From Eremomyces bilateralis CBS 781.70 (Eukaryota; Ascomycota; Dothideomycetes; Eremomycetales; Eremomycetaceae): DNA of 64,000 nucleotides. Positions 9,960 to 21,723 of this stretch are shown here, piece after piece. Below the pieces are notes generated by a model. It was given only the letters and a program-made list of their open reading frames with translations. It did not search any database and was not told the origin of the DNA. Location: positions 1,934,940-1,998,939 of the forward strand of contig NW_022985067.1 in the NCBI RefSeq assembly GCF_010015585.1. Direction: 5' to 3'. Made by a program: the position numbers and the translations under genes. Positions within the stretch are counted from its first letter, which is position 1, and each line of letters starts with the position of its first letter.

Positions 9960-12195
9960 CTAGTCATTCATCCACCCAGCTACTCTTCCACCGCCAACAC
10001 GCGCCGCTAAGCGTAGGCCTTGCGAGCCCAGTGGGAAATATGAGACGAGATACCAAAGTAGACAGACGAACTGTGCGATGGAGGAAATAAGCGTGAGGAG
10101 GGTGGAATGGAGCTGTAAGTAGCCGAGTTAGCAAATGCGTACATAGACAGTGGGGATATCGGTGTACTAGCAGAAAGTGGAGGAGGGAAAGAGAACGTGG
10201 GGGTGGGGTGGTAGATCGATTGGAAACCGGAGAAAGGAGGTGAGGTGCATGCAAATCTCCGTGTATATCAATGCTGGGGTAGCTGCATCTTGCAAGGCTT
10301 TCCAGCGAAGCCCACACCAGGTGACATGGATCATGGTTAAAGGCGGATGGGGACTGGGGAGCAAAGCAAGGCACCTCAATCCGGAAATCAGATTGTCACT
10401 CACCTTAAGAGAAAAATATAGCGTCAAGCCGATAGACCCAAAGTAGGCGGCTGTGAAGGGAAGCCTGGGGCCTGATAGGAGATGTTTCACTGTTTGACAC
10501 TCGGATTAGCGAAACAATATATTGTCCGAAGACAACGGTCAGAGGAGAAATAACGGGGTAATTGAAGATTTGGAAGAGGGCGACACATAGAATGAAGAAG
10601 GAAGTATTTGGGATAATCGCAGCACAGTTTGATGCTCGGTGTGACGGGGGAGGGCAGGAGAGGCAGCGGCAAATTGGTATATCAGTTCACCGCGCCGTAC
10701 GCTAGAGTCATCGACTTGGTTGCAGGTCTGCCAAGTGTCGAAAGCGAGTGCAAAAGAAGTTGAGGCATCTCGAATATGAAACCAGGTACTCACCATAAGG
10801 CACCGGGCCCATCATGACAGCCCAAGAGGCTAGGAACAAGACTGATCCTATCGTCCATCTGTGTGTCAAGTGATTGGTTAGCGCCATCTCCAAGTAGTAG
10901 CGACTGAGACTAATGTGCCAATCGAAGCATGGTCGCCTAGGCTGAACAAAGAATTGCATCGGTGTGGGTGTGGGTGTGGGTGTGGGTGTGTGACCCCTGC
11001 CATGTCTACCCCCAATGCATCTCCTCGACCAAAAGGTGAAGGCAGAAACATGGCAAAACGGTCTCGTATGACCGTCGCCTGTGGGTTGCTTGGATATACG
11101 CTCATGACTCATCAGAGAAGAGGAGCCATGCACTAAAGCAGCTCCCTGTCTATGGAAATTCTGATACTCGAAGCCAGCACCTCCCATCCTATTGGGAGGA
11201 TGAGTGGTATGGAATCGTAGATAAATCGGATATCCATGGGATAGGGGAATGGGCGTAATGTCCAGATGACAAGACCAAAAGTGAAAGGTCACTTACAAGA
11301 TGGCAAACTTCCGTGGCCGCACCACAAAAATCCCAGTAGGGATCAGGACGAAGCAAGTAACGAACATGCCCAGAGCCGCGAGGTTCAAGCCGCCAAAGAT
11401 GAGCATGCGATCCCATCGACTTACTAGAGGTGAAGCTTTCGCATTAGCAACGGAGTACAGTATCGTCACACTCGCCCAATGAGGAGAAACCGGTCATGAC
11501 GCTAGAAGCAAAAGATGGATGGGCAAGTATCCAGGGTGTTGTGCGCCTGTCCGGGCCCTGCAGGGCGGCGGAAGAGCGGGAAGCTGCAGCAGGCAGCGTC
11601 GGGATGAAGGGAGACGAATGTCGCAACGCAGGAACTGCTTCTCATCACGTCATGCATCATGCATCGCATGGCTCATGTGGCTCATGTGGCCCAGCTTGCA
11701 ACTTGGTCGGCTCAGCAGACGCGTTGGGTCAATGCGCCTTTTTCGTCGTCTCGCGCCGGTGCGAAGCGATGCCGATCGATCGCCGGCCAGTGTTTCGCCA
11801 CCGCAAGCGTTCGAACTCGGGTTCCAGGCGACGATCATCGGTGTATGGATGACTCGACGGTAGTGGCAGGACGATGGCTCCCATCATTAGGCGCATGATA
11901 GATAGGAGGATTGGAGGCATTCAAGAAACATTCGGGAAGGCAATGGAGGAAAAGGCAAGTACTTACACGCAAACCATCCCTCTTCCTCGTCTCTTCGCGT
12001 GGGGGCTGGGAGCGGGGCGCCGGGGCCTTCATTGGTTGGGAGACGGACATAGCCTCCACCGTTGCCAAAGGGGTTGAGTGACTGGACTCGGCCCATGAAT
12101 GACGATGACGGCGGCGCGGTGTTGACGGGCAGGTCCGGATCGCGCCGGCTCCAGCCCAAGGAGTTCATCGAGTCTCTGAAGGTTGTTGATGCCAT
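9960..12195 (-). CDS. SFT2: SFT2, Got1/Sft2-family vesicle transport protein
   Basis: Five exons on the minus strand: 11967-12195, 11297-11423, 10794-10858, 10404-10489 and 9960-10112, all with GT-AG junctions and compatible phases, giving 219 aa (yeast Sft2 is 215 aa). After a polar cytosolic N-terminus ending EEEGWFA, four transmembrane helices follow, with hallmark pieces SRWDRMLIFGGLNLAALG, KFAILWTIGSVLFLASWA, LPFTAAYFGSIGLTLYFSLK and VCLLWYLVSYFPLGSQGLR. Sft2 proteins sit in the Golgi membrane and assist retrograde endosome-to-Golgi vesicle fusion with syntaxin partners. What is odd is intron size: 543, 438, 304 and 291 nt, against roughly 40-170 nt in other genes here. I see no gene inside the introns; intron 2 contains a GGTGTG repeat. 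Confidence 0.92.
10961..10992. repeat. (GGTGTG)5 hexanucleotide microsatellite
   Basis: Five perfect GGTGTG units plus a partial one, lying in intron 2 of SFT2. The sense transcript would read CACACC repeats. Simple-sequence expansion is the likely origin; it resembles G/T-rich telomere-like repeats only superficially. Confidence 0.9.
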
Positions 12196-14860
12196 GGTCG
12201 AAGCGGTAGTCGTCGTTCACGGGTGAGAAACCCGTTTCGCTTTTCGATTGCGGAGTGTTCGAGTGGGATGGAGGTACGACGGCCCAAGATGTAGGAATGG
12301 CAAGCTACAGATCGGATTCCCGACTAGTGTGTTAGGTGTGGTCGGGCGAAGGCTGCTGGGGCGTGGACTGTTCGGCTATTGATCCGATTCAACGAGCATC
12401 CGTTCGTTCGCGTCGACTGTGCCGCGAATCTTGGATCCGGCAGGGACGGGTCGGACAAGGCACCAGTCAGCTGGCGTGGTGGACGGGATATGCAAGATCT
12501 CGGTCAGCGGATCAAAAAGCCGGGCAGTGACGTTAGCCGTCTTGTGTCCGCTTCTCCGACGACCGTGGAGGATAGGAACAGGGTTGTAGAGGTTCGAAGA
12601 GCGAGCGAGGCCGGCAGGGACGGAACGGGATTCAGAGTATGGGTTCAACGTATGGCGCAGATGATGGGCGAATTCGAATGACGCCAGTGAAAGTCGGGTT
12701 GTATATTGCCCGTCTGTGTGTCGGCGCTGAACCCGTTCTGCTTCAGGTGATGGCACAAATCGTGTTAGGCCAAAGCGATCGAGGGCATTCGTACTTCGGT
12801 AGGACGTCGATGGATAGGCTAGCTACTCTTTCCACTTAGTCAAACGGCCGTTCTTGTGTGTGTACGCACCAAACCGATCCAACGGGGCTCTGAGACAGGA
12901 GGGAGGGCGCAGGGGGCTTGTGACAGACCAGGACCGTGGAATCTGGACGGCACGTTGAAGGGATAAAGACAATCAGGGCGTGACGAAGCAAAACGGACCT
13001 TAGGAACCCTTGTAACAGTTGGATGGCTGAGGGTAGAATATGGAGTTGTGGAAGGGTGTGTCGGGATCGGATCGAAGCAACTGGGATGGAAGCCGATGGA
13101 TGGTGATAGGGCAGATGACACAGTGGTAAGGACGAAGGTAAGGTTTGGTACCTAACTAGTAGTATGATAGACAGAGCGGTAGGCTGGTGAACTGGTGGTA
13201 GGGTAGATCTTGAAATCGATGTTTAAGTTGAAGGTCAGACAGACAGCAGAGATGGATTGTAGTGCTAGTTCTGTGTACTATGTATGGAATACTGTAAGGA
13301 TACGACATATCTGCGGTCGGATTGATCTGCAAGTGATGGATGGAGTCGTCAAATAATAGTGGAGGCCTGAAATGCTGAGACTGCTGGACAGTGGGGACTG
13401 GGGAGTAAGAGAGAGCCTAATTGCAGGCACTGACCGCCTGAGTTGAGAGCCGGAGTTGGAGCCTAAGAGCCTGTGTGGGGAGCTGAGCGCCGGGGAGGGG
13501 AGCTGAGCACCGGAGAGCAGAGAGATGGAGATACAGCATATCAGGCATTTACCGTGCGCCGTACTGGTGTTATAGCACGTGAATGTCAATCGAGGGTAGA
13601 AGCGCAGGCGGCAACCAATCGCCCTTCACTTCATGCAGCTATAGTTCTACTCTACAGAAGAGTTGCAAGAAAACCATAATACCTTGAGACTTAGGTACCA
13701 GTCGTCACCAAGGGAGCTGAGGAATAATTGCTGGTTGGTGTTATGAATGATTGGTTCTCATGTCAAGCGCCGAACCCTTCACTCCTGCGTCTATCCTGCA
13801 TGTCGTGTTTACTGTGGCAGTATTTCCCCATTTCACCCTAAGACGTCATCGGACCACCACCTGCTCCCGCCGTTGCGACCTCAGCCTTGCCATGCGCAAC
13901 CTGTCCATGACAACTTTGACAACTTTGACAACTTTGACAAGTCGAAGGGACCACAGGCGCGGATGCTGTTCGACCTGTCAAAATATGGCCCTAGATCCAC
14001 CCGGTTCTACTCATTGGCTTGGGCTCCGCTGCGTAACTGGACTAAGCTGGCCGGCCCGGCGACGAAGGGTACATAGCCGTCCCACTGCGGCGGATGCAGG
14101 GCGGAGTGGTGGGAACGGGAAAGGCACTGGACGCTGGACGAGAAGAGATCGGTTCATGACCTGAGATAGTTCTTTTCTGTGGACCTTGAACATGGGGAAG
14201 TCGATTCCATCATGCCTTCAGTTCAGTCTTTCAGTCACGGTTGGTCATGAACCACACCAGTCGTGCAACTCGCCGCAACAATGCACCATCAGCCAACTAC
14301 TAGCTAGTGCCTGTCTTGGAATCTTTTCGACCTTGATTTGGTAGTATCGTGCACCTCCACCACCAGTTGCTCCTTCCTTACTGCGTATCCTTCTCTATTG
14401 CATTTTTGCACTGCCAGTTCCTGATTCTCCACCCCACCATACCACCCCCCCCAACCCAAAGCGGCCTCCCAAGTGTGTATGGCAATGAGTCACGCCCATT
14501 TCCGCCTTGAGAGCACACGCGTGTACCTGTTTGAGACCTTGACCCAGATTGCTGGTCGGTACCAGCCACGGGCGAAAGGTCTAGTCGGGGGGTAGCAGTG
14601 CCATGAGCAGGAAATCCTCGGTCATGACAGTTCGGTGGCCTTGAGAAACGAAGGTGCCTGGTGACATGGGAGGGTGAGATGTGGAAGGGGGAGGAAGGCG
14701 GCTCGCCCAGACACTCCATCCTCTCCACCCCTCCATCTTCCTGCAACGATCCGGAACATTTGGCTCGGAGGGAAGATCGAAAATGAAATATCGGATGGCT
14801 TGGTCCTCCTCGTGGTGTCCCTCCTGTCATTGCTCCCTCGAGCGCCTGCAGTGCATCGTG
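12196..14860. other. Intergenic between SFT2 and the bHLH transcription unit
   Basis: About 2.7 kb. The left part is the promoter/5' UTR side of SFT2. ORFs of 100-165 codons exist on both strands but overlap each other, lack start context and match no family I know, so I treat them as chance. A 9-bp tandem repeat lies at 13911-13940. Confidence 0.5.
13911..13940. repeat. 9-bp tandem repeat (CAACTTTGA), 3.3 copies
   Basis: Three exact CAACTTTGA units starting at 13911, 13920 and 13929 plus a partial copy, in the intergenic region upstream of the bHLH gene. Minisatellite-like; no function evident. Confidence 0.85.
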
Positions 14861-17800
14861 TATAAAGCCGTCCAAACCCCTCCACCGTTAGGTAGTTGAT
14901 CCTCTTTTGGATTTATATAGACTTTCCATCGTTTGCCGCCAACCACTCCAATTTTCCCTTGACCTGCCTTGTTACCTCCTCAATTTACATTTTACCTGCA
15001 CTGTCCACACCCACTCTGATCCTGTCTCCGAGTATCCCGTAACCAATTGTCTTTCGGTTACTCGATTGGTGTAGCACTCCCAGGGTCTTACATCCCTCTG
15101 CCCTATCACACTGCATCCTGCATACAAGGAGTTGGCGATCGCAGCTTTCATCGAACGAGAGTTTCCAGCTTTGAGAACCTCAATTCAGACCACTGGAGGC
15201 AATTATTTGTTCGGAATAGCCGACGCATCGACGTTCTTGCTCACCGAGCGGAGGCAAATCGAAACCGACGTAGCCAGCTGCAGAAGTGGCACGGAGAATT
15301 AATAGGTGAGAGAAATTCCAGTACTACGACTTCCTTGGCCCTTGATCCCTCGTACTCCTTGCGTCCTGGACCCTCGGACACGAATAATTCGAGTCTACTC
15401 CGTAGACAGCTATTATACTCTGCCGCTGGCTCGATGCCAGTTCCCATACAGCCTATGGAGCGCCCGGCCACGGCTTCGGCTATTACCTCCTCTTCATGGA
15501 CATCGGCAATATCAGCTACGAGGAGGCTAGCACCGATGCCATGCAACATCTATGGACGAAGCCTAGATTATTATTTTCTCCGTTCAGAATCTCCGTGGTG
15601 CCCTCACCTACATGAACTAACCAGGAGTCTATTGTCTGCCACACCGCAACACCCACCAGGGACGCAGCATCCGATCCGGTTTTGCCTTTTGGACTTTGGT
15701 CTGGGATGCAAGCCCGAAGAGAGGAGCATGAATGAATAGCATGAATGAGTAGCCACTAACCCACCAATTCCAAGGCAGCTTGCCTAGAATTCTTCCAATG
15801 CCGTTTTGGCTTTTGCTGACACTTTTGCCTTCCTTGGAACGTGGCTAACCATCGATGTTGTTGAAGTTACCCGTTCAGGCGTTCACCCCCAAGATCTGCG
15901 ACCCCCAATCCCCGATTTCGCCCACGAGTTCTGTTGCTACTTCAACGGCAAGCCACAGACGGTTCTGACGCAGCGATTATTCTCCCTTACAGACGAGTCG
16001 AGTCCGATGGTGAACAGGTGAAGGAGAAGCAGACGTAGAAGAAGTGGAGCTGGAGTTAATCAGACCAAGAACTCGGTGGTGCTAAGACTGGGGAACTCAG
16101 AGGAAGAGCGGTTCGCCTTCAGACTTCCCCATCCCCCGCCCGGCCGCTATCGTGACTCTGAACCAGCGTTCCTCTCCCTCGCTCCCCTTAACATACAATT
16201 TGACACCACACACACGCTCCGACACGTACACTGGCTTCGTGTCATCATTTCTTTCCATTTCTTCACTTTCCCTTTCTGCACCAGAAGATTTTCGGATTGC
16301 AGCACACTCACCACACGATAATACTCCCTTGCTCTCTTGCTCCCTTGCTCTCTTGCTCCCTGCTGCACTCCTGCTATCAGCGGAAATTCTTCTTCACCCA
16401 ACTCACTCTTACTCACACCTCTCACTCTCACACACTCACACCCTCACACCCTTTTCCAATTCAGTCTCCTCTCCACTACCTTTACCCACCAAGACTTCTG
16501 TTCTATTTTCAGCTCAAGAGGCTGCCAATCCATTCTACCTCCCCCTCTTGGCCGTCTGCCCCGCAATCGAACTTCCAAACCCAAGCAGGGCTCCTGGTCG
16601 CCCGCAGATTGCAATTCTGAACTCTTGCTTCAGCGCTCCAAACGCCACTGCTCCTGCTCCTTCCGTTAGCGAAGGACCCTTGCTCGATTCTCCGCCAACT
16701 CCGTTTGTCTCCCGGTATCTTCTATTAGCCTCCACCGACCCAGACGCAATCAATCGTGTCGGCTCCCTTCAATTCAGCCAACTCGCTCTTCCACCACCTG
16801 GACCACCCATCGTCCGGCTACATGCGTTGATAACTCGAGGTAAGCAAGTTCCACTTCCACTATACCTCTTGCTGCAATCCGCCCACCCAAACGGCTCCGC
16901 CTGGCGACTCCGTTTGAGCCCGCGACAACGACTGGATGCCCGCTCCCATCTCCGCTACAACCAGAGATAGGCACCGTCCGTTTCGTGTTACCGCTTGTCC
17001 CAAACTTGGGCAAAAGAACTCCTGGAAACGGTTCACGGCATCTTTGCTCAGGACAGCAATGCGATGCCGTCTGGCTCCGCAATTATCCCATTGTTATCCC
17101 CCCGCCACACTCTCCGCAATATCTGCAGTCTGCACCTGCCCTACCCATCCACCGCTCCTGTTCGCAGCACGTCGCTAACTTCCCGCTTCGTTTTTAATAG
17201 TCATCTTCTCGGGATATCCTTTCGTCCTCCATTTACCAGCCACATCGACATCTTGCCAATTTCCGATCCCATCGAAACACTCCACCTTCACGTTTCACAA
17301 GTTCGACTCTCGCGACATTATCTCGTCCCAGCAGACATTTCCATATCTGCATACGAGTCCACTGATCGCCAGTAAGCGGCACGGACGAATCACAAGCCAT
17401 ACCATCGGTCCAGTCAAACTTCCTGCCGTCCTACAAGTTCGGTGACTGAGGAAACAACCCTTCCACCCTTGCCTTCGAGTACGGTCCGAAAACAGACTGC
17501 GAACGATAGAATCGGGTTGTTAAACCCATATATCGGTGCACGTCATACGCACAAACTCGATTTCTACATCCCTCGACCCTATCCATGCATGGTTTGCCTC
17601 TGGTCCGTCATCTGCCTTGTCCACAGCTTTGAAACCCCGACCATATCCCGTACGCGCACACAAAGGCTTGCTTGGATTCTTTTGACCGTCGCGTGGCCGT
17701 CGTCCTGATCACGAACCTTGGTCGACTGCTGCATATCGTTATCATCGAAACGCCGGGGTGCTATATACGACGTTGAGAGAGATTGGCATCCCAGTATATT

Positions 17801-18042
17801 GGCCGCTGCTCCGAGCCTTTATAGTCGTAAGACGGCCCCTTCTTCTCGTGTCATTGATTTGATTCATGGCTGAATTGGCGTTTGCCGAGATCTTTCTTGT
17901 TTTGATATTCGATCTGACATTGCCCTGTAGGTTTCGGTGGTTCCGACCCACAATTTTTCCCACACACTGTCTTCCCCAGCATCAGCCTCGCCTTCAACTT
18001 CGCCTCCAATTCTCGATTGATCATCATCACACGGCCTTCACT
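14861..18042 (+). promoter_or_regulatory. Probable promoter and long spliced 5' leader of the bHLH gene
   Basis: A TATAAAG box at 14861-14867 is followed by about 3.1 kb of pyrimidine-rich sequence without a recognisable protein, up to the bHLH start at 18043. Intron-like signals suggest the leader is spliced: GTAAGA at 17827 with CTGAC and CTGTAG ending at 17930 (104 nt), and GTAAGC at 16840 with GCTAAC and AATAG ending at 17200 (361 nt). Short ORFs and CT-rich runs (for example 16320-16455) fill the rest. A separate non-coding RNA is an alternative. Long leaders with upstream ORFs are common for fungal regulatory genes; the splicing here is inferred. Confidence 0.4.
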
Positions 18043-19662
18043 ATGGATAATACCGCTACCTCTCCTTATATCAAGAACGAGCCGGACGATTTCCAGTTCG
18101 ATACGAACCACTTCGACAATTCCCAGTTCGGCCGGAGTCAGTTCCAAGGAAACAGCAATATGACGCCGAGTGTCAACCCCTCCGACCTCAGTATGGGGAA
18201 TAACTTCATGAACAACCACTCATACGGGTCGCAGAATATGTTCATGGGAGGAGCCGGGATTGCCGACGACGAACTCTTGGATTTGGGGAATCTAAACGGA
18301 GAGAGTACGCAAGGGAATTTCGTCCAAGGACAGAACGGACTCGGCCAAGGCGCCAACCAAAACTTCAGCTTCAACGACGGCGTTAGCGGCGGGCCTGTGT
18401 CCATGAACAGCCAACAGCAGATGTTCTCTCATACACCCGATGGCGCGCCGATGGCCAGTCCTTTTGCCCACGACAGCCAGTTCTCCCATATGCGGACCAT
18501 GCCATCGCAGTTCCCAGGATCACAGTCATACGACTTGGCCGCGCGAACACGGCCCAAGATGCGTAACGTCGACCGACATCACTCCGACTCACGCTCGCCC
18601 CTGACTCCCAAGAACATGAATGGAATCCAGCTTGGCACTCCCGAATCTGGTTCTTACGGAGGCCAGCCGATTATGTCCGGTCAACAAATTCGGACGCACC
18701 AGAAGAGCGTTTCAGGCACCTGGGACGGTACACCCGGCAGCGGTTCATGGGTCGACTCCCCCCTTCCCAGCAGCCCCCACCAAGGGCAAATGCATCCGCA
18801 AATATCCGAAATCCTCACCTCCGGTAAACACGCCTCCCTCCCCACGAAAGTCGACGCCACCGGCCACCTCCACACGGGAAGTGTCCCCACAGGACTGCAG
18901 TCGCAAGAAGCGAAACGCCGACGCCGCCGCGAATCCCACAATCTCGTCGAACGTCGCCGCCGGGACAATATCAACGAGCGCATTCACGATCTCTCCCGCC
19001 TCGTTCCGGGGCACCGTCTCGACGATGAGAAGATTCGGAAACATATCAATAACAACGGCCCTCTCTCACCGACCCTCGCCGCGTCCGGGATCTCGCCCCC
19101 GCAAGCGACCTCGCTCCTTGCCGGTGGTGCTGGTCGTCGTGCTGCCGGCAACATCACCACGGGACTGCCCATCGAGGAGAAAGACAAAGGCCCTAATAAG
19201 GGCGATATCCTCAACGGCGCCGTTAGCTGGACACGGGATCTGATGTGGGCGTTACATCGATCGCTGCAGCAGCAAGACCAACTCAGAGAGTACGTGGAGT
19301 CACACGGACTACAGTTCCCGCTCGAGTTTACGGAAGAGGATAAGCGCATGCGCACGGAACTGTTCGACTCCGTCAATGGGAATTCGACCGATAAATTCGT
19401 GTACTCTCGCGGTCCCGGATCCGGTTTGCGCGTTCCCCAACACACGGACTTCGCCGGCCTGGCGCTGGATGGTGCGCAGGGAAGCGGCCATAGTGGGACG
19501 ATCAGCCCGCAGAGCCTGTCGCCGAGCGGTAATGCTGGCAACGTCAACGGTACCCAGGAGCAACAATTCTGGATGGGCCATGGACACCGGGCGAGCGGAA
19601 GTAGCGGAAGAGGGAGCTTTACCTTGAAAGAAGAGGATGAATTTGGGATGGAGCTCTCGTGA
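18043..19662 (+). CDS. bHLH transcription factor with extended loop
   Basis: 539 aa from the ATG at 18043, single exon. The basic region ESHNLVERRRRDNINERI starts near residue 297, followed by helix 1 (HDLSRLVP). A roughly 65-residue Pro/Gly/Ala-rich insertion forms an unusually long loop, then helix 2 (KGDILNGAVSWTRDLMWAL, near residue 386) runs into a heptad-like stretch (LHRSLQQQDQLREYV). The ERRRR basic region is the CACGTG-binding type, not the Tyr-containing SREBP type. N- and C-terminal thirds are Gln/Asn/Ser/Gly-rich and disordered, ending in an acidic tail (KEEDEFGMELS). Nuclear sequence-specific regulator; target genes are unknown. The frame is open upstream to 17866, but an acceptor-like site ends at 17930, so that extension is probably intronic. 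Confidence 0.88.
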   Translation: MDNTATSPYIKNEPDDFQFDTNHFDNSQFGRSQFQGNSNMTPSVNPSDLSMGNNFMNNHSYGSQNMFMGGAGIADDELLDLGNLNGESTQGNFVQGQNGLGQGANQNFSFNDGVSGGPVSMNSQQQMFSHTPDGAPMASPFAHDSQFSHMRTMPSQFPGSQSYDLAARTRPKMRNVDRHHSDSRSPLTPKNMNGIQLGTPESGSYGGQPIMSGQQIRTHQKSVSGTWDGTPGSGSWVDSPLPSSPHQGQMHPQISEILTSGKHASLPTKVDATGHLHTGSVPTGLQSQEAKRRRRRESHNLVERRRRDNINERIHDLSRLVPGHRLDDEKIRKHINNNGPLSPTLAASGISPPQATSLLAGGAGRRAAGNITTGLPIEEKDKGPNKGDILNGAVSWTRDLMWALHRSLQQQDQLREYVESHGLQFPLEFTEEDKRMRTELFDSVNGNSTDKFVYSRGPGSGLRVPQHTDFAGLALDGAQGSGHSGTISPQSLSPSGNAGNVNGTQEQQFWMGHGHRASGSSGRGSFTLKEEDEFGMELS

Positions 19663-21057
19663 TGACGCAAGAGGTTGCGACGAGAACGTGGCTGGCATGA
19701 ATAGAAGGCCTTGCGTTCTTTAATTCGTTTGCTTCTCGGCGACTTTTCTCCCTTTTCTGGGCCGGCGTTTCAATGGCATCCTGAGGGGCATCCATTCACT
19801 GCTATTTCCACTCCAGCTTCTTTCAGACCGTATCAGCTACAGCCTGAGAAGGGCTAAGACGCCTCCCTTGCACTATTCCAGTCCGGGTTGGACTGCCTCG
19901 ATCGACAAGAAGCGGAAGGCGAGGACATGATTCTCTTATTCCTATCTACTTCATGCACCGACAGACACTGGTCTATTTCCTCCTCATCTCCATCAACAGC
20001 ACAGCATTTATTTTGCACTCTGTCCCTACTACCTCTGCAGATTTTCGATCTCCGATTTCCTTTCTTCGTTACTATCTTCCACAGGAAGTTTGCACATCGG
20101 CGTTCTATATCCCTTTCATTTCGTCTGGCCTTTCGAGCATTTGACTACGGTCAATGCCACCCATCGTTCTTTGACACGGAATCTCCTTCGGCTATCTTCT
20201 TACATGATTATGGGGCGCAGATTCAAGGCACAATTGGGAAGGGATACATTTAGGGGGCGTTGTTTCTCGATTGATCGAGAGGATGGGAGTGCTTTGGTGT
20301 TCCTTTCGCGAATGTCATGGGCTTGAGGCTCATTCGGTCTACGTTTCCTGAACTTTTTTCGCTTTTTCCTTCTGATGGGAGGGCCTGGTGGGACATGGTT
20401 AATGGGGGTTGCTAGCGAGGATATTACTGATATCAGACATCGGGAATTCAATTTGAATTTTATTCATACTGGTAACCATATGAGGGTGACCATGACCTGT
20501 AATCAAATAGCTTCACATACTCTCGCCCTTCCATCGGCGAAACTCCCACTTTCCAGATGCAAGATGTCCGCTCCATTTGCTGGAAGTGGACAACACACCA
20601 GCCTTCATGCGACATAGGTATTAAGTCGCTCTATCCAAACAAAGCTTATTGGAAACCGTCAACCAAATGGTGTATGAGCGAGATACTGCAATTTGCAATC
20701 ACATTTGCTTCGGGAGGAGTATCTAGATATCTTCTTATATCCTACCGTAGTACAACACACCCGACCCAATTCTTCTTGTGCAACTCTTGCAACGCGTCGG
20801 ATTGTATGAGTCCTATACTCTTCAACTTCTGCGGAGCTGGCCACTCGGACAGCCACTAAGCAGCAAGTCGACTCCAGTGGTTCGCAACAACTATTCGAGT
20901 TTGCCCGCGCTCCCCTACCCTGCTCTACTCAAGCACAGCCGTGCCCGAAGATCGAACACTTTGTCCATAATCGAACGCGGAGGAGGGCGTCATTTGCTGG
21001 GACGATCTCATCGTCTCATCGAACTTTTTCCAAAATCATTCCGCGCGAGAACTTTCT
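19663..21057. other. Convergent 3' region between bHLH gene and COX19
   Basis: About 1.4 kb holding the two 3' UTRs. Only short unstructured ORFs are present; I see no RNA gene or repeat. Confidence 0.5.
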
Positions 21058-21723
21058 TTAGCCCTTAGCTCGGTCTGCGTCCGACTGCCCGGCCGATGTC
21101 CTCGAAGAAGCGGCCGTCGCGGCCTTCGCGGCCTTCGCCTCGATGTCTGCGAATCCCAAATTATCCGACGTGTCCGGTGCCATTAGATTCCTGCTCAGGG
21201 CGTCAGCAACGCTTCGCCCACCGCTGGCCGAGTCCAGATGGTGCTACGAGGATCGAACCTTTCCATCCGACACTCCAAATATTCCCGTGACAGCAGCCGG
21301 CACTCGTCGTCATTCGTACCGCGGTGTGACTTTATGCATCGGAGGTAGCGCATCATTTGGCGTTTGCATTCGCCTGTTTGCTCGCAGCGTCAGCCATCTG
21401 AGGATTCCAGGGGGATGTCCAAACACGCGAATCCACATGTTCGGGTCTCAATGCATCGGAACGGTTGGATGAGAGAGACAACATACCATCGTGATCGAGG
21501 GGAAACGAGCCGCGCTCGGGACTGGACGAAGGACAAACACGCACCGTCAGCTTCCAAGCATCTTCAATTGCGTCATGCCGACCGTTTGCAGCGGGTTGGT
21601 CATTGATTGCCTTCGGAATGGCACAAGAAGCAATCAACACGACAGCTTGCGACAAACGACAAATACGTACGGAGTCGGCTTCGCGTAGGACCTGCCACCA
21701 CCGGGACCGCCGAATTGACTCAT
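21058..21723 (-). CDS. COX19: COX19, twin CX9C copper/assembly factor for cytochrome c oxidase
   Basis: Four minus-strand exons: 21671-21723, 21487-21521 (35 nt), 21259-21373 and 21058-21190, giving 111 aa. The assembled protein shows KPTPPERGSFPLDHDGEC and the twin CX9C motif: Cys32-x9-Cys42 and Cys54-x9-Cys64 (CRLLSREYLEC), then the conserved NLMAPD...NLGF segment. Cox19 is a small intermembrane-space protein oxidised by Mia40 that works with Cox11 in copper delivery to cytochrome c oxidase. The tail after NLGF is a lineage-type Ala/Lys/Ser-rich extension of about 30 residues. The third intron starts GTTCGA, a rarer donor, but has a good CTGAC branch site. No single long ORF covers the gene, so a plain ORF search would miss it. 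Confidence 0.9.

Noticed and set aside
11424-11966. C/D-box snoRNA inside SFT2 intron 1
   Set aside because: A C-box-like TGATGA occurs on the sense strand near 11643-11648 but no D box at suitable distance with flanking complementarity.
12376-12756. 126-codon minus-strand ORF upstream of SFT2
   Set aside because: Overlaps an open + strand frame, no recognisable motif; likely promoter or leader sequence.
14378-14875. 165-codon minus-strand ORF
   Set aside because: Overlapping open frames on both strands, Pro/Gly/His-rich, no homology recalled.
16152-16970. 272-codon + strand ORF upstream of the bHLH gene
   Set aside because: Composition is Ser/Pro/Thr/Leu from CT-rich DNA, no family motif, and other frames are open as well; better explained as leader sequence.
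17866-18042. 59-residue N-terminal extension of the bHLH protein
   Set aside because: An acceptor-like CTGTAG ends at 17930 after a CTGAC branch site, so the upstream ATG is probably intronic; the extension is hydrophobic and unlike a transcription factor start.
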